In this document: piece by piece, positions 1-7,380 of the stretch
Layout: each line of letters opens with the position of its first letter
Numbering within the stretch: the first letter of the stretch is position 1
Source of the DNA: QQWI01 sp964522015
GTDB taxonomy: Bacteria; Bacillota; Clostridia; Peptostreptococcales; Acidaminobacteraceae
Direction of reading: 5' to 3'
Assembly: GCA_964522015.1 (NCBI GenBank)
Contig: CAZFST010000055.1
Span: 1 to 10,963, forward strand
DNA length: 10,963 nt
Notes under the pieces: generated by a model
The model's input: only the letters and a program-made list of their open reading frames with translations
Databases searched by the model: none
What the model was told of the DNA's origin: nothing
Translations under genes and position numbers: made by a program

Positions 1-63
1 GTTGCCTTTGTTGGCGCCTCGGTTGCCTTTGTTGGCGCCTCGGTTGCCTTTGTTGGCGACTCT
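1..63 (-). repeat. 21-bp in-frame tandem repeat encoding EAPTKAT heptads
   Basis: Positions 1-21 and 22-42 are identical, and 43-63 is the same unit with changes at the end (it encodes ESPTKAT). The period is exactly 7 codons, so copy-number change would keep the reading frame. The array runs off the left edge, so its full length is unknown. It forms the Thr/Pro-rich stalk of the surface protein. Upstream, about 64-150 is a related but irregular Thr-rich stretch. Confidence 0.9.
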
Positions 64-1565
64 GTAGTTGTAGTCGCCTTCGTCGTTGTCGTCGTTGGCG
101 CCTCAGTGTTTGTTGCAGTAGTCGTGGTCGTAGTTGGTGGTGTTGGCGGTCTTAATGAAAAGTTGTGCAGTTCAAAACCACCACTTTGGTTTAAATCCTT
201 AGCAACTAGCTGGCCATTGATGCCACCACCTGCACCGTTAACAATGGCATTAGGTGCAAAGAAAGAACCAACTACGCCATATCCGCTAACTGTAATCTTT
301 GTTGCATTGGGGAATACCCAAGAAATCTTACCACAAAGTGCTTTCATTGTAGGATCATTGATCCCATTTGTATTAATGATGCCGCCTTTGTAAAGCATAG
401 CACCACTACCGAACGTGATTTCTGTTGCATCTGAGTAAATCACAAACGAATCCACAGTTGAATAATCTGGAACATTGAACTCTGAAATTTTTAATGTAGC
501 TCCAGAACCATACTTGTAAATCATCACATTCTTATTCAGAGGTGACGGTTGATATCGACCTGTTTGCTCAAGGCTATCAGCATACTTTGTCAACTCTGTC
601 ATATGGCCTAAGGCCTGAGCTTTAAGTACTTCCAGATACGACGTAATCGCACCCTTCTCGTACACCAGCTTTTTCCCCTTCACAAAATTGACTTGATTAG
701 TGACATCTCCATCAGCTGCAACAATCAAATTACCACCGTTAATGACTGGCACTTGACTCACTTCATAAAACAATTTTCCACCTAAAATAATGGAAGGTAA
801 CGAAGAATCCGTCAAAGCAAAACCAATGGCATTAGGGTTGCTAAAAGCTGCACCATATGTGAAAGATTTGATTGTAGAATCCCCAAAGACAGCCAGTCTT
901 CCCTCAATATCTCCACCAACTGCAGTGTGATTTCCAAACAATAAACCATTGTAATCACTAAAATCACCATTAATAGGTTCGATTACACTGGTATGTGTTA
1001 AATCGGTCATAGCTTTTTCAGACTGCTGCGTTAGGGTAACCTTAAATTCTTTGTGACTCTGGTGAATATAAGGCTCCTCTTTTGCGGTTAATAAAAGGCT
1101 GCTTTCCGAGACGTTCGGAGCTAACAACAAGGCATTCGTCATTTCCTGAGTGCCATCAATCACAAAAGATAATGTCAGTTCTGTATTGACCCGTTCCTCA
1201 GGTACAATCACCTTAACAATCCGCATACCAGTGGTAGCTTCTGTTATGACATTTTCACTAAAAGCAGCAATGGTTTGATGCTTAAAGATTTCAACAGATT
1301 CACCATTTTTTAAATATGACTTTGGTAAATAACGATAGATCACTTCATAACTGCCGTTAACTTTTGAAACACTTGGTTCTTGCAAGGTTAATGTTTCAGC
1401 CAATGCTGCTAGTTGACCATCTAGGCTAATCCCTTGATTAACCTCAGTTATTAACCCATTATTTGCTGATTCGTTCACATCTGCAAAACTAATGTTGGTC
1501 ATATTAGTGACCAGCAGCAGCAAAATTAATAGTAGTGCAGAAATTCTATTCATTTTTTTCTTCAT
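1..1565 (-). CDS. Secreted choice-of-anchor A family surface protein (3' end outside window)
   Basis: The frame is open without a stop from ATG 1565 to the left edge, about 521 codons, so the C-terminus is missing. The start has an AAGGAG Shine-Dalgarno sequence about 6 nt upstream. The N-terminus is a typical signal peptide: MKKKMNR, then a run of leucines, with likely cleavage near SFA-DV (about residue 28). After a roughly 150-residue beta-rich region, residues from about 200 to 460 resemble the choice-of-anchor A domain: YNGLLFGNHTAVGGDIEGRLAVFG, then a GGNLIVAADG-like strand, and near the end FPNATKITVSGYGVVGSFFAP followed by GGGINGQLVAKDL and GGFELHNF. A Pro/Thr-rich stalk follows, ending in EAPTKAT heptads. 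Such proteins are exported and attached to the cell surface by variable C-terminal anchors; the anchor here (for example LPXTG) lies outside the window. The ligand and role are unknown. The family call rests on remembered motif resemblance, not a profile search. Confidence 0.8.
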   Translation of the reverse strand, partial: MKKKMNRISALLLILLLLVTNMTNISFADVNESANNGLITEVNQGISLDGQLAALAETLTLQEPSVSKVNGSYEVIYRYLPKSYLKNGESVEIFKHQTIAAFSENVITEATTGMRIVKVIVPEERVNTELTLSFVIDGTQEMTNALLLAPNVSESSLLLTAKEEPYIHQSHKEFKVTLTQQSEKAMTDLTHTSVIEPINGDFSDYNGLLFGNHTAVGGDIEGRLAVFGDSTIKSFTYGAAFSNPNAIGFALTDSSLPSIILGGKLFYEVSQVPVINGGNLIVAADGDVTNQVNFVKGKKLVYEKGAITSYLEVLKAQALGHMTELTKYADSLEQTGRYQPSPLNKNVMIYKYGSGATLKISEFNVPDYSTVDSFVIYSDATEITFGSGAMLYKGGIINTNGINDPTMKALCGKISWVFPNATKITVSGYGVVGSFFAPNAIVNGAGGGINGQLVAKDLNQSGGFELHNFSLRPPTPPTTTTTTATNTEAPTTTTTKATTTTESPTKATEAPTKATEAPTKA

Positions 1566-1625
1566 TTCTCTCTCCTTGTCAATGTCGCACATCGGAATTG
1601 AGAGATACAAGTAAATAATAAGGTA

Positions 1626-1663
1626 TTGGAAACGACTAACTCATGGTTGAGATTTCGTTCCAA
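1626..1663 (-). promoter_or_regulatory. Imperfect hairpin in the 5' leader of the surface-protein gene
   Basis: On the + strand TTGGAAACGA (1626-1635) pairs with TCGTTCCAA (1655-1663) with one bulged A. Inside it, CTCA and TGAG pair around a 4-nt loop. The structure ends about 60 nt upstream of the ATG at 1565. No T-tract follows on the minus strand, so it does not look like a terminator. It does not match any riboswitch family I could recall. A leader-RNA role is inference. Confidence 0.35.
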
Positions 1664-1997
1664 AGCCCTCCGTTTCTTATATTGAAATTCGATGTTGGGA
1701 ACAATCAGTTTCACTAATCATAGCGCAATCTCATTTCAGTACTGTTCGAATCTCTAATCCGCCATCTTGCGGATACAGATGATTATTATTGTTATTCAAT
1801 ATCCCCGTAAAGTGTGATTTCGTCTTTACACATGTTTAAGTGTTGATTTGCAATGAAAATTTGCACTTCATAGTTATAGCGCTTCCATTTTTACTTCTGC
1901 TTTGTCGACGTTCCACCTCCCCAGCTACATGATAGCAAAATCAACATTTATAACCTGCTTTTTATAGCAGTATTGATATAAATAATGAAATTTGCCG

Positions 1998-2040
1998 TGA
2001 TAACTATTATCATTATATCAAATAGGTGCTCATTTGAATA
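1998..2040 (-). promoter_or_regulatory. Candidate promoter overlapped by a Fur-type box
   Basis: Read on the minus strand, TATTCA (2040-2035), a 17-nt spacer and a perfect TATAAT (2017-2012) form a candidate promoter with a weak -35. TGATAATAGTTATCA (2012-1998) begins at the last base of the -10. It matches the Bacillus 7-1-7 Fur consensus TGATAAT-N-ATTATCA at all but one fixed position. The longer 19-bp Fur consensus matches at 16 of 19 positions. The next gene in this direction is the surface-protein gene, whose ATG is about 433 nt away. Iron control of that gene is inference; the related regulators Zur and PerR recognise similar boxes. Confidence 0.55.
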
Positions 2041-2082
2041 TTAAATTCGTTATTTTAGTTGTTACAACATCAAAATAATTAA

Positions 2083-2114
2083 ACCGTTAACACTTTGTAG
2101 TCTGTGTTAACGGT
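2083..2114 (-). terminator. Rho-independent terminator of the argCJGH operon
   Basis: ACCGTTAACAC (2083-2093) and GTGTTAACGGT (2104-2114) form a perfect 11-bp stem with a 10-nt loop. Read on the minus strand it is followed by a T-rich tail (TTTAATTATTTT). It lies about 100 nt downstream of the argH stop and before the candidate surface-gene promoter. Confidence 0.75.
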
Positions 2115-2141
2115 CACGATTTAAATTGCTATTCTAGTAAT

Positions 2142-2210
2142 CAGTGTTGTGCAGCAACACCTGTGCAGTGTTGTGCGGCAACACCTGTGCAGTGTTGTGC
2201 GGCAACACCT
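2142..2210. repeat. Three tandem 24-bp palindromic repeats directly after argH
   Basis: Units lie at 2142-2165, 2166-2189 and 2190-2210 (the last is 21 bp). Each contains GTGTTG, a 5-nt loop and CAACAC. Because the period is 24, CAACAC of one unit can also pair with GTGTTG of the next, allowing alternative structures. Unit 1 differs from the others by one loop base (TGCAG against TGCGG). The array abuts the argH TAG stop at 2211-2213 and precedes the terminator, so it would sit in the 3' untranslated region of the arg mRNA. Confidence 0.9.
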
Positions 2211-3602
2211 CTAAACGCTCCCTAACCACTCCCTAGCCACGTCTAGCATCCCTTCCACTTCAACATATGCTGTGCTCCCAGAAGATGTCTTCTTTTTGAT
2301 GCAACTTTCATAGGCTAGGGCCTCATAGATTTCCTCCGTGAAAACCGGTGATACTTTCTGGTAATCCTCTAGGGCAAGGGCCTCTAAAGGCACCCCCTGT
2401 TTGATGGCCTCTAAAACCATGGCACCACTTAAATGGTGGGCTTCTCTAAAAGTAACCCCCTTTGAAACAAGCCAATCAGCAAGATCGGTGGCGTTCACGT
2501 AACCCATCTGCAGGGCTCTAAGCATCACTTCAGGATGAAATGTGGCTTCCTCAAGCATGCCCGTCATCACCCTAAGGGATGATGATAAGTCCCGAGTTGC
2601 CAGAGCAATCAGTTCCTTGTCTTCTTGTAAATCCTTGTTATAGGCCAGGGGCAGACCTTTAAGAACCCCTTGCATAGCCGTCAATCTGCCAATGGCAACG
2701 GCAGCCTTTCCACGGATCAATTCGCAGGCATCAGGATTCTTCTTTTGTGGCATAATGCTACTGCCAGATGTCATGGCATCTGATAAAGTCAAATACCCAA
2801 AGTGCTGGGTGCTCCATAAAATCATCTCTTCGCTTAAACGACTAAGATGTCCAAGTACCACACTAACCCAATAAAGGTAGTCCACCACATAATCCCGGTC
2901 GCTGACACCGTCCATGGCATGGGGTACAACCCCATCAAATCCAAGCTGAGTAGCGGTTAGATCCCTTGGCAGGGGGTAACGGACACCTGCCAAGGCACCG
3001 CTACCCAGTGGGCAAAGCCCCAGATGCACAAGCATCTGGTCAGCTTTTAGGTCATCCCGCTTGAGCATTTCAACATAGGTCAACAGGTGAAAGCCCAGTG
3101 TGATGGGTTGGGCCTGCTGCAAGTGGGTGTAACCTGCCATCAAAGTCCCCTGATGCTTCTCCCCCTGTGCCACAAGTGCGGCAATCAGTTCCCCTAGGCC
3201 CCCTTTATGTTCATTCACTTTTAAACGTAGCCATAGTTTCATGTCCGTTGCTACCTGATCATTCCGACTGCGCCCTGTATGAATTTTCTTGCCTAAATCC
3301 CCAACTACTTGGGTTAAGAGTCGCTCAATCCACATATGGACATCTTCGTCCTGGGGTAGCGGAATTTCCGCACCACTGTCAATGGCTCCTGCAATGGCAT
3401 CCAGTGCAACGTGTGTTCTATTTAGCTCACTTTCGCTCAAGATGCCGATATGGCAAAGTCCAGTGGCATGGGCCTTTGACCCTTCAATATCCACCTGGGC
3501 CAAGTAATAGTCCAGCTCAATGGAGGCGTTGAAGGTATCAAAGTCAGAATTTTGACCTGAGGTAAACCGCCCTGCCCAAAGTTTTTGCGGTTGCTGTGTC
3601 AT
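2211..3602 (-). CDS. argH: Argininosuccinate lyase
   Basis: This 463-residue cytosolic enzyme cleaves argininosuccinate to arginine and fumarate, the last step of arginine synthesis. It belongs to the fumarase/aspartase superfamily. Visible motifs are EDVHMWIERLL (86-96), TGRSRNDQVATD (109-120), GYTHLQ with the conserved His (157-162), GSGALAG (200-206), DGVSDRDYV (231-239), and the signature loop GSSIMPQKKNP (280-290) that carries the catalytic serine. The length is normal for the family and no key motif is missing. The ATG overlaps the argG stop in an ATGA arrangement (4 nt). No strong Shine-Dalgarno sequence precedes it, which suggests translational coupling to argG. It is the last gene of the minus-strand arg operon and ends in TAG directly beside the 24-bp repeat array. 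Confidence 0.98.
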   Translation of the reverse strand: MTQQPQKLWAGRFTSGQNSDFDTFNASIELDYYLAQVDIEGSKAHATGLCHIGILSESELNRTHVALDAIAGAIDSGAEIPLPQDEDVHMWIERLLTQVVGDLGKKIHTGRSRNDQVATDMKLWLRLKVNEHKGGLGELIAALVAQGEKHQGTLMAGYTHLQQAQPITLGFHLLTYVEMLKRDDLKADQMLVHLGLCPLGSGALAGVRYPLPRDLTATQLGFDGVVPHAMDGVSDRDYVVDYLYWVSVVLGHLSRLSEEMILWSTQHFGYLTLSDAMTSGSSIMPQKKNPDACELIRGKAAVAIGRLTAMQGVLKGLPLAYNKDLQEDKELIALATRDLSSSLRVMTGMLEEATFHPEVMLRALQMGYVNATDLADWLVSKGVTFREAHHLSGAMVLEAIKQGVPLEALALEDYQKVSPVFTEEIYEALAYESCIKKKTSSGSTAYVEVEGMLDVAREWLGSV

Positions 3603-4870
3603 ATGGCGCTCTTTTTCAAAAGTTCGTCCTGAGCGTAACTTGTTTGTTGCACCTGCACCCGCCCCTGTACCTGGGCACTTAATTTAAGTGGCAGGGTAAA
3701 GAGGTTGATAAAGCCCTGGGCATCCTTTTGGTTGTAAACATCATCTTCCCCAAAGGTGACATACTCGGCGCTGTATAAACTATAGGGGGATTGGCTGCCT
3801 ATCACCCGGGCTTGGCCGTGTTGCAGTAAGAGTTTGACTTCCCCCGACATAAAGGTCTGAGTCTGATCCACAAAACCGTCTAGGGCTGTTTTAAGTGGTG
3901 AAAACCAAAGGCCGTTATAGACCAGTTCCGCGTATTTAATGGCCACGGTTTGTTTGTAATGCAAGGTGTCACGGTCTAGCACCAGTTTTTCCAGCGCCCC
4001 ATGGGCCTTATAAAGAATGGTACCACCGGGGGTCTCATAGACCCCCCTGGACTTCATGCCCACCAATCGATTTTCCACAAGATCCACAATGCCGATCCCA
4101 TGGGCTCCCCCAAGTTGGTTGAGCTTGGTCAATAAGTCTTTTGGCTCAAGGGCCTCCCCGTCAATAGCTACAGGGGTCCCTTTTTCAAATTGAATGGTGA
4201 TTGCCTGTCCCTTTTGTGGTGTTTCAAGGCTTTTAACAGTGAGTTGGTAGAGGGACTCCGGGTGTTCAAACCAAGGATCCTCTAAATCACCACCCTCATG
4301 GCTAAGGTGCCAAATATTTTCGTCACGACTATAGGGTTCTTTTGGGGTAGTTGGTACCGGAATCCCCATTTTTGAAGCATAGGCCATTAAATCCTCACGG
4401 GATTTAAAGGACCACTCACGCCAAGGGGCAATAATCCCCAGTTGGGGCGCCAGGGCTTTAATGGTCGCTTCAAAACGAACCTGATCATTGCCTTTTCCAG
4501 TGGCACCATGGGCGATGGCCACAGCCCCTTCGCTAAGGGCCACTTCAACCAAAGCCTTTGCAATTAAAGGTCTTGCAAATGCTGTCCCCAAAAGGTAGTC
4601 CCCCTCATAAACAGCCCCTGCTTTTAAACCACAAAAGGCATAGTCGCTGACAAATTCCGCCACCGCATCCACCACAATGGCCTTTGACGCCCCAGTTTTC
4701 AGGGCCTTCACTTTAAGGGCCTCGTAATCATCGGTCTGACCCACATCCACACAGACTGCAATCACATCATAGTGATACTCTTCTTTCAGCCAAGTCAATA
4801 TCACAGAGGTATCCAAACCCCCGGAATAGGCCAAAACCACTTTATCCTGTTTGCTCTTTATCGTTTTCAA
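3599..4870 (-). CDS. argG: Argininosuccinate synthase
   Basis: This enzyme joins citrulline and aspartate using ATP to give argininosuccinate. From the chosen start the protein is 423 residues. The ATP pyrophosphatase loop AYSGGLDTS is at 14-22, EGDYLLGTAFARP at 89-101, HGATGKGNDQVRFE at 121-134, and YSRDENIWHLS followed by HEGGDLEDP at 180-199. These match the family well. I chose TTG at 4870 because AAAGGAG (4883-4877) lies 6 nt upstream. A longer frame from GTG 4906 would place that ribosome binding site inside the gene and add 12 residues before the usual N-terminus. The 98-nt gap after argJ contains TTGACT, 16 nt, GAAAAT, a weak possible internal promoter. The stop overlaps the argH start by 4 nt. 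Confidence 0.97.
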   Translation of the reverse strand: MKTIKSKQDKVVLAYSGGLDTSVILTWLKEEYHYDVIAVCVDVGQTDDYEALKVKALKTGASKAIVVDAVAEFVSDYAFCGLKAGAVYEGDYLLGTAFARPLIAKALVEVALSEGAVAIAHGATGKGNDQVRFEATIKALAPQLGIIAPWREWSFKSREDLMAYASKMGIPVPTTPKEPYSRDENIWHLSHEGGDLEDPWFEHPESLYQLTVKSLETPQKGQAITIQFEKGTPVAIDGEALEPKDLLTKLNQLGGAHGIGIVDLVENRLVGMKSRGVYETPGGTILYKAHGALEKLVLDRDTLHYKQTVAIKYAELVYNGLWFSPLKTALDGFVDQTQTFMSGEVKLLLQHGQARVIGSQSPYSLYSAEYVTFGEDDVYNQKDAQGFINLFTLPLKLSAQVQGRVQVQQTSYAQDELLKKSAI

Positions 4871-4968
4871 AGTAGACTCCTTTATTTTATATTGGTCAGT
4901 TCTCACTTTCGTAGAACATTTTCAGCAAATAGCTACCACAGTCAATCCATTTTCCCGCGAATCAACTA

Positions 4969-6315
4969 TCACGTGCGATAAGCACCATTAATCTTAACGT
5001 AGTCGTAGGACAGGTCACAGCCCCAGGCCTTTGCGCAGTGGTCACCAGCACCAAGGTCGATACCGATTTGAATTACTTCTCCACGGAGTACCTCAAAGGC
5101 ATGGTTTTCGTCAAAGTTGGTGGGTTTTCCAGTGTCTAAGAGGGTGACCGAGCCCATTCGGGATTCAAAGTGGATGCTTAAATCGTCTGGTGAAAACTTA
5201 GCCCCGGAATAACCAAGGGCACAGGCGATTCTGCCCCAGTTGGCATCCTGGCCAAAAAATGCGGCCTTCACAAGACTTGAGGAGACAACGGCTTTAGCTG
5301 CTGCACGGGCCTGGTCTAGCTCAATGGCCCCAGTCACTTGCACTTCAAGCATCTTAGTGGCCCCTTCTCCGTCTTTTGCAATTTGAATGGCCAATGATTC
5401 GCAAATTGCTGAGATTGCCTCTTTAAAGGTACCTGCCCCCTGGGACCCCGCCGAAATTTCTGAAATCGGCGCTTGACCACTGGCCAAGGCCACCACCATA
5501 TCGTTAGTAGACGTATCCCCATCCACGCTGATCATATTGAAACTTTGGGCATTGGCCTCAGAGAGAACCGACTGCAAATACGCCGTTGCCACTGGAGCAT
5601 CTGTAAAGATAAAGCCGAGCATTGTGGCCATATTGGGGTGAATCATCCCCGATCCCTTGGCAAGGCCCAGAAGACTGACCACTTGCCCCCCTATCTCAAC
5701 CTTGAGGGACGCCACCTTTAAATAGGTATCCGTCGTCATCATACTTTGACCAAAGGGCAAGAAGTCCTTGGTCATGGCCCCTGGCAGCTGGCCTATCCCA
5801 TCTGCAATTTTCACCATATCCATTGGCACCCCGATAACGCCAGTTGATGCCAGCAGAATCGTTTCCGGCGCCATACCAAACGCATCTGCTGCTAGGGCCA
5901 CCATGGCCTTGGCATCCACCATCCCCTGGGGACCGGTGCAAGCATTGGCATTGCCACTGTTGACAAGGAGGGCACGGAGCCCGGAAATGCTGGTGGGCTC
6001 ACTTGATTCTTTGTGCTTTTGGAGGTGCTGCTGGCTTAGTATCACAGGGGCTGCCTTGGTAATGCTCTGGGTGAATACCGCAGCCCCATTGGCTGGCCCG
6101 TCGCAAATGACAATCCCAAGATCCTTTTTCTTTCGCTTTACCCCTGAATGGAGCCCAGCACATGAAAAACCCGGTACTGTTATCACATCATATTTTGGCT
6201 TAAAACCCTGTATCCCCTGCTGCTTTATATTGTCACTCATCACTTGTCCAGTAGTCTGATTTGTCGTTTGATTTTCTGTTTGATTTTCTATTTGATTTGT
6301 CGTTTGATTTGTCAT
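4969..6315 (-). CDS. argJ: Glutamate N-acetyltransferase / ornithine acetyltransferase
   Basis: ArgJ moves the acetyl group from N-acetylornithine to glutamate, recycling acetyl in the arginine pathway; some members also use acetyl-CoA. Visible motifs are LVNSGNANACTG (117-128), STGVIG (157-162), MTTDT (193-197), and KGSGMIHPNMATMLGF (220-235). In this family self-cleavage occurs before the Thr of the ATM motif, here between A230 and T231, giving alpha and beta chains. At 448 residues it is longer than usual. The extra length is an N-terminal tail of six 4-residue repeats (TNQT-like) before MSDNIKQQG. ATG 6315 is preceded by AAGGGTGATC, close to the full anti-16S complement, whereas Met26 has no ribosome binding site, so the tail is probably translated. 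It starts 4 nt after the argC stop. With no argA visible here, a bifunctional enzyme is possible but not shown. Confidence 0.97.
   Translation of the reverse strand: MTNQTTNQIENQTENQTTNQTTGQVMSDNIKQQGIQGFKPKYDVITVPGFSCAGLHSGVKRKKKDLGIVICDGPANGAAVFTQSITKAAPVILSQQHLQKHKESSEPTSISGLRALLVNSGNANACTGPQGMVDAKAMVALAADAFGMAPETILLASTGVIGVPMDMVKIADGIGQLPGAMTKDFLPFGQSMMTTDTYLKVASLKVEIGGQVVSLLGLAKGSGMIHPNMATMLGFIFTDAPVATAYLQSVLSEANAQSFNMISVDGDTSTNDMVVALASGQAPISEISAGSQGAGTFKEAISAICESLAIQIAKDGEGATKMLEVQVTGAIELDQARAAAKAVVSSSLVKAAFFGQDANWGRIACALGYSGAKFSPDDLSIHFESRMGSVTLLDTGKPTNFDENHAFEVLRGEVIQIGIDLGAGDHCAKAWGCDLSYDYVKINGAYRT
6241..6312 (-). repeat. Six 12-bp tandem repeats encoding the ArgJ N-terminal tail
   Basis: Directly after the ArgJ start codon, six 12-bp units encode TNQT, TNQI, ENQT, ENQT, TNQT and TGQV. 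The units are AT-rich (ACAAATCAAACG-like). Gain or loss of a unit keeps the frame. The repeat lies between a strong ribosome binding site and the conserved enzyme, so it is probably expressed as a disordered, polar tail. Confidence 0.85.
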
Positions 6316-6319
6316 TAGA

Positions 6320-7345
6320 TCACCCTTCTTTTCCCGTTTTTAGTCCTAGAGTTTGTGGCCAGCCCATCATTAAATTCATATTCTGAATGGCCTGCCCCGC
6401 TGCCCCTAACACTGTATTGTCAATGGCGCAAAAGGCCATAACCCTGCCTGTGCGCCCATCTATTCTCACTGAAATATCTGCATCATTTGACCCAATCACC
6501 CAGCGGGTCTCAGGTAGCCCCTCAATCACCCTCACAAAGGGTTTATCGTGATAAAAATCCCTATAAATTTCTAGTAGCTCAGCCTCTGTCATCACCCGCT
6601 TCAATTTTGCATAGCAAGAGGCCAAAAGCCCGTGCTGCATGGGCACTAAATGGGGGGTAAACTGCACCATCACCGGTTGATCTGCCAAGCGGCTAAGAAT
6701 TTTTTCAATTTCAGGGGTATGGCGATGGGCACAAACCCCATAGGCCCGAATGGTTTCGTTGACCTCACAGTAAAGGGATGAGATACTAGCACTTCTGCCA
6801 GCCCCACTGGCCCCAGATTTTGCATCAATCACAATGGACTCTAAATCAATGAGCCCGGCTTTCACAAGTGGCGCCAAGGCCAAAATACTAGCCGTTGGAT
6901 AACACCCAGGATTAGCTGTTAACTGATGCCCCTTAGGGACCTCAAAAAGCGTCGCCAAACCATAATGAGCCATTTCAAGGCCCACAAGATCCAAGTGCTC
7001 CTCCTGGTACCAATCCTGATAGGTCTTGGCATCCAAGCGATAATCCCCACTCAAATCCACAAGGGGTTTACCATAGGGTCTTAATTTTTCAACCCAAGTT
7101 TTAGACACACCATGGGGCAATGCCAAAAATATAAAGTCAATTTCATCTATTTGGTCGATGATACGCTCATGTTGACTGAGAAGGGGTAGCATCTGATTAT
7201 AAAATCGACCGTCCAACGAGTGTAAGGCATCCCCTGCATATTGGTTGGATGTGATGAGCTTTATCTCTGCTTCGGGGTGACGACAAAGCCAATGGATTAG
7301 TGTTAGCCCCGCGTAACCGCTGGCGCCAAGAACTGCTATTTTCAT
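6320..7345 (-). CDS. argC: N-acetyl-gamma-glutamyl-phosphate reductase
   Basis: This enzyme reduces N-acetylglutamyl phosphate to the semialdehyde with NADPH. The 341-residue protein has the nucleotide-binding GASGYAG (7-13), LALPHG (74-79), DLSGDYRL (97-104), the active-site NPGCYPT with Cys148 (145-151), KSGASGAGR (176-184), HRHTPEIE with the conserved His209 (207-214), TPHLVPMQHGLLA (230-242) and a C-terminal NTVLGAAGQA helix. ATG 7345 is chosen because GGAGGG lies 6 nt upstream and the protein then begins MKIAVLGASGYAG, as is usual. A longer frame to 7399 would run over the promoter. It is the first gene of argCJGH and its promoter lies in the left copy of the 86-bp repeat. Confidence 0.98.
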   Translation of the reverse strand: MKIAVLGASGYAGLTLIHWLCRHPEAEIKLITSNQYAGDALHSLDGRFYNQMLPLLSQHERIIDQIDEIDFIFLALPHGVSKTWVEKLRPYGKPLVDLSGDYRLDAKTYQDWYQEEHLDLVGLEMAHYGLATLFEVPKGHQLTANPGCYPTASILALAPLVKAGLIDLESIVIDAKSGASGAGRSASISSLYCEVNETIRAYGVCAHRHTPEIEKILSRLADQPVMVQFTPHLVPMQHGLLASCYAKLKRVMTEAELLEIYRDFYHDKPFVRVIEGLPETRWVIGSNDADISVRIDGRTGRVMAFCAIDNTVLGAAGQAIQNMNLMMGWPQTLGLKTGKEG

Positions 7346-7362
7346 ATGAGACCCTCCAATCA

Positions 7363-7380
7363 TGAGTATGATTATACATA
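7363..7380 (-). promoter_or_regulatory. ARG-box-like operator over the argC -10
   Basis: The minus strand reads TATGTATAATCATACTCA. This resembles the 18-bp ArgR/AhrC box (TNTGAAT-WWWW-ATTCANA) at most informative positions and covers the -10 TATAAT of argC. A related motif covers the argB -10. Binding by an ArgR-type repressor is inference from this match and from the arginine operon context. Confidence 0.5.

Larger units (their letters stand above)
1566..2210. other. 645-bp intergenic region between the surface-protein gene and argH
   Basis: No convincing gene is visible on either strand. From left to right it holds the RBS and leader hairpin of the surface gene, a small stem ATCCGC/GCGGAT (1757-1774), the Fur-type box with promoter, the arg operon terminator, and the 24-bp repeat array. 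Short minus-strand frames exist but lack good ribosome binding sites or recognisable products. If the promoter at 2012-2040 is used, the surface-protein mRNA has an unusually long leader of more than 400 nt. Confidence 0.6.

Noticed and set aside
106..393. Plus-strand frame rich in valine
   Set aside because: It is the reverse of the Thr/Pro repeat coding region of the surface protein; it has no ribosome binding site or protein-like content.
1620..1680. Possible c-di-GMP riboswitch near the surface-protein gene (AAAGCC- and GGAGGGC-like words)
   Set aside because: The words are on the wrong strand or in the wrong order, and the conserved core and tetraloop arrangement are missing.
1562..1714. 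A 50-codon minus-strand frame starting at GTG 1714 and ending in an ATGA overlap with the surface-protein start
   Set aside because: It has no ribosome binding site and no recognisable product, and it runs through the leader hairpin. The ATGA overlap can easily arise by chance.
1743..1764. A stretch resembling the 3' end of a tRNA (TTCGAATC followed by CCGCCA)
   Set aside because: The T-stem does not pair and there is no matching acceptor strand or anticodon arm upstream, so no tRNA or clear attachment-site remnant can be supported.
2142..2210. CRISPR array
   Set aside because: The units are directly adjacent with no spacers, and no cas genes are present.
3167..3532. 121-codon plus-strand frame opposite argH
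   Set aside because: It is antisense to conserved argH motifs and lacks a start signal; judged a shadow frame.
5768..6259. 163-codon plus-strand frame opposite argJ
   Set aside because: It lies fully antisense to a well-supported argJ, has no ribosome binding site, and looks like a shadow of argJ codon bias.
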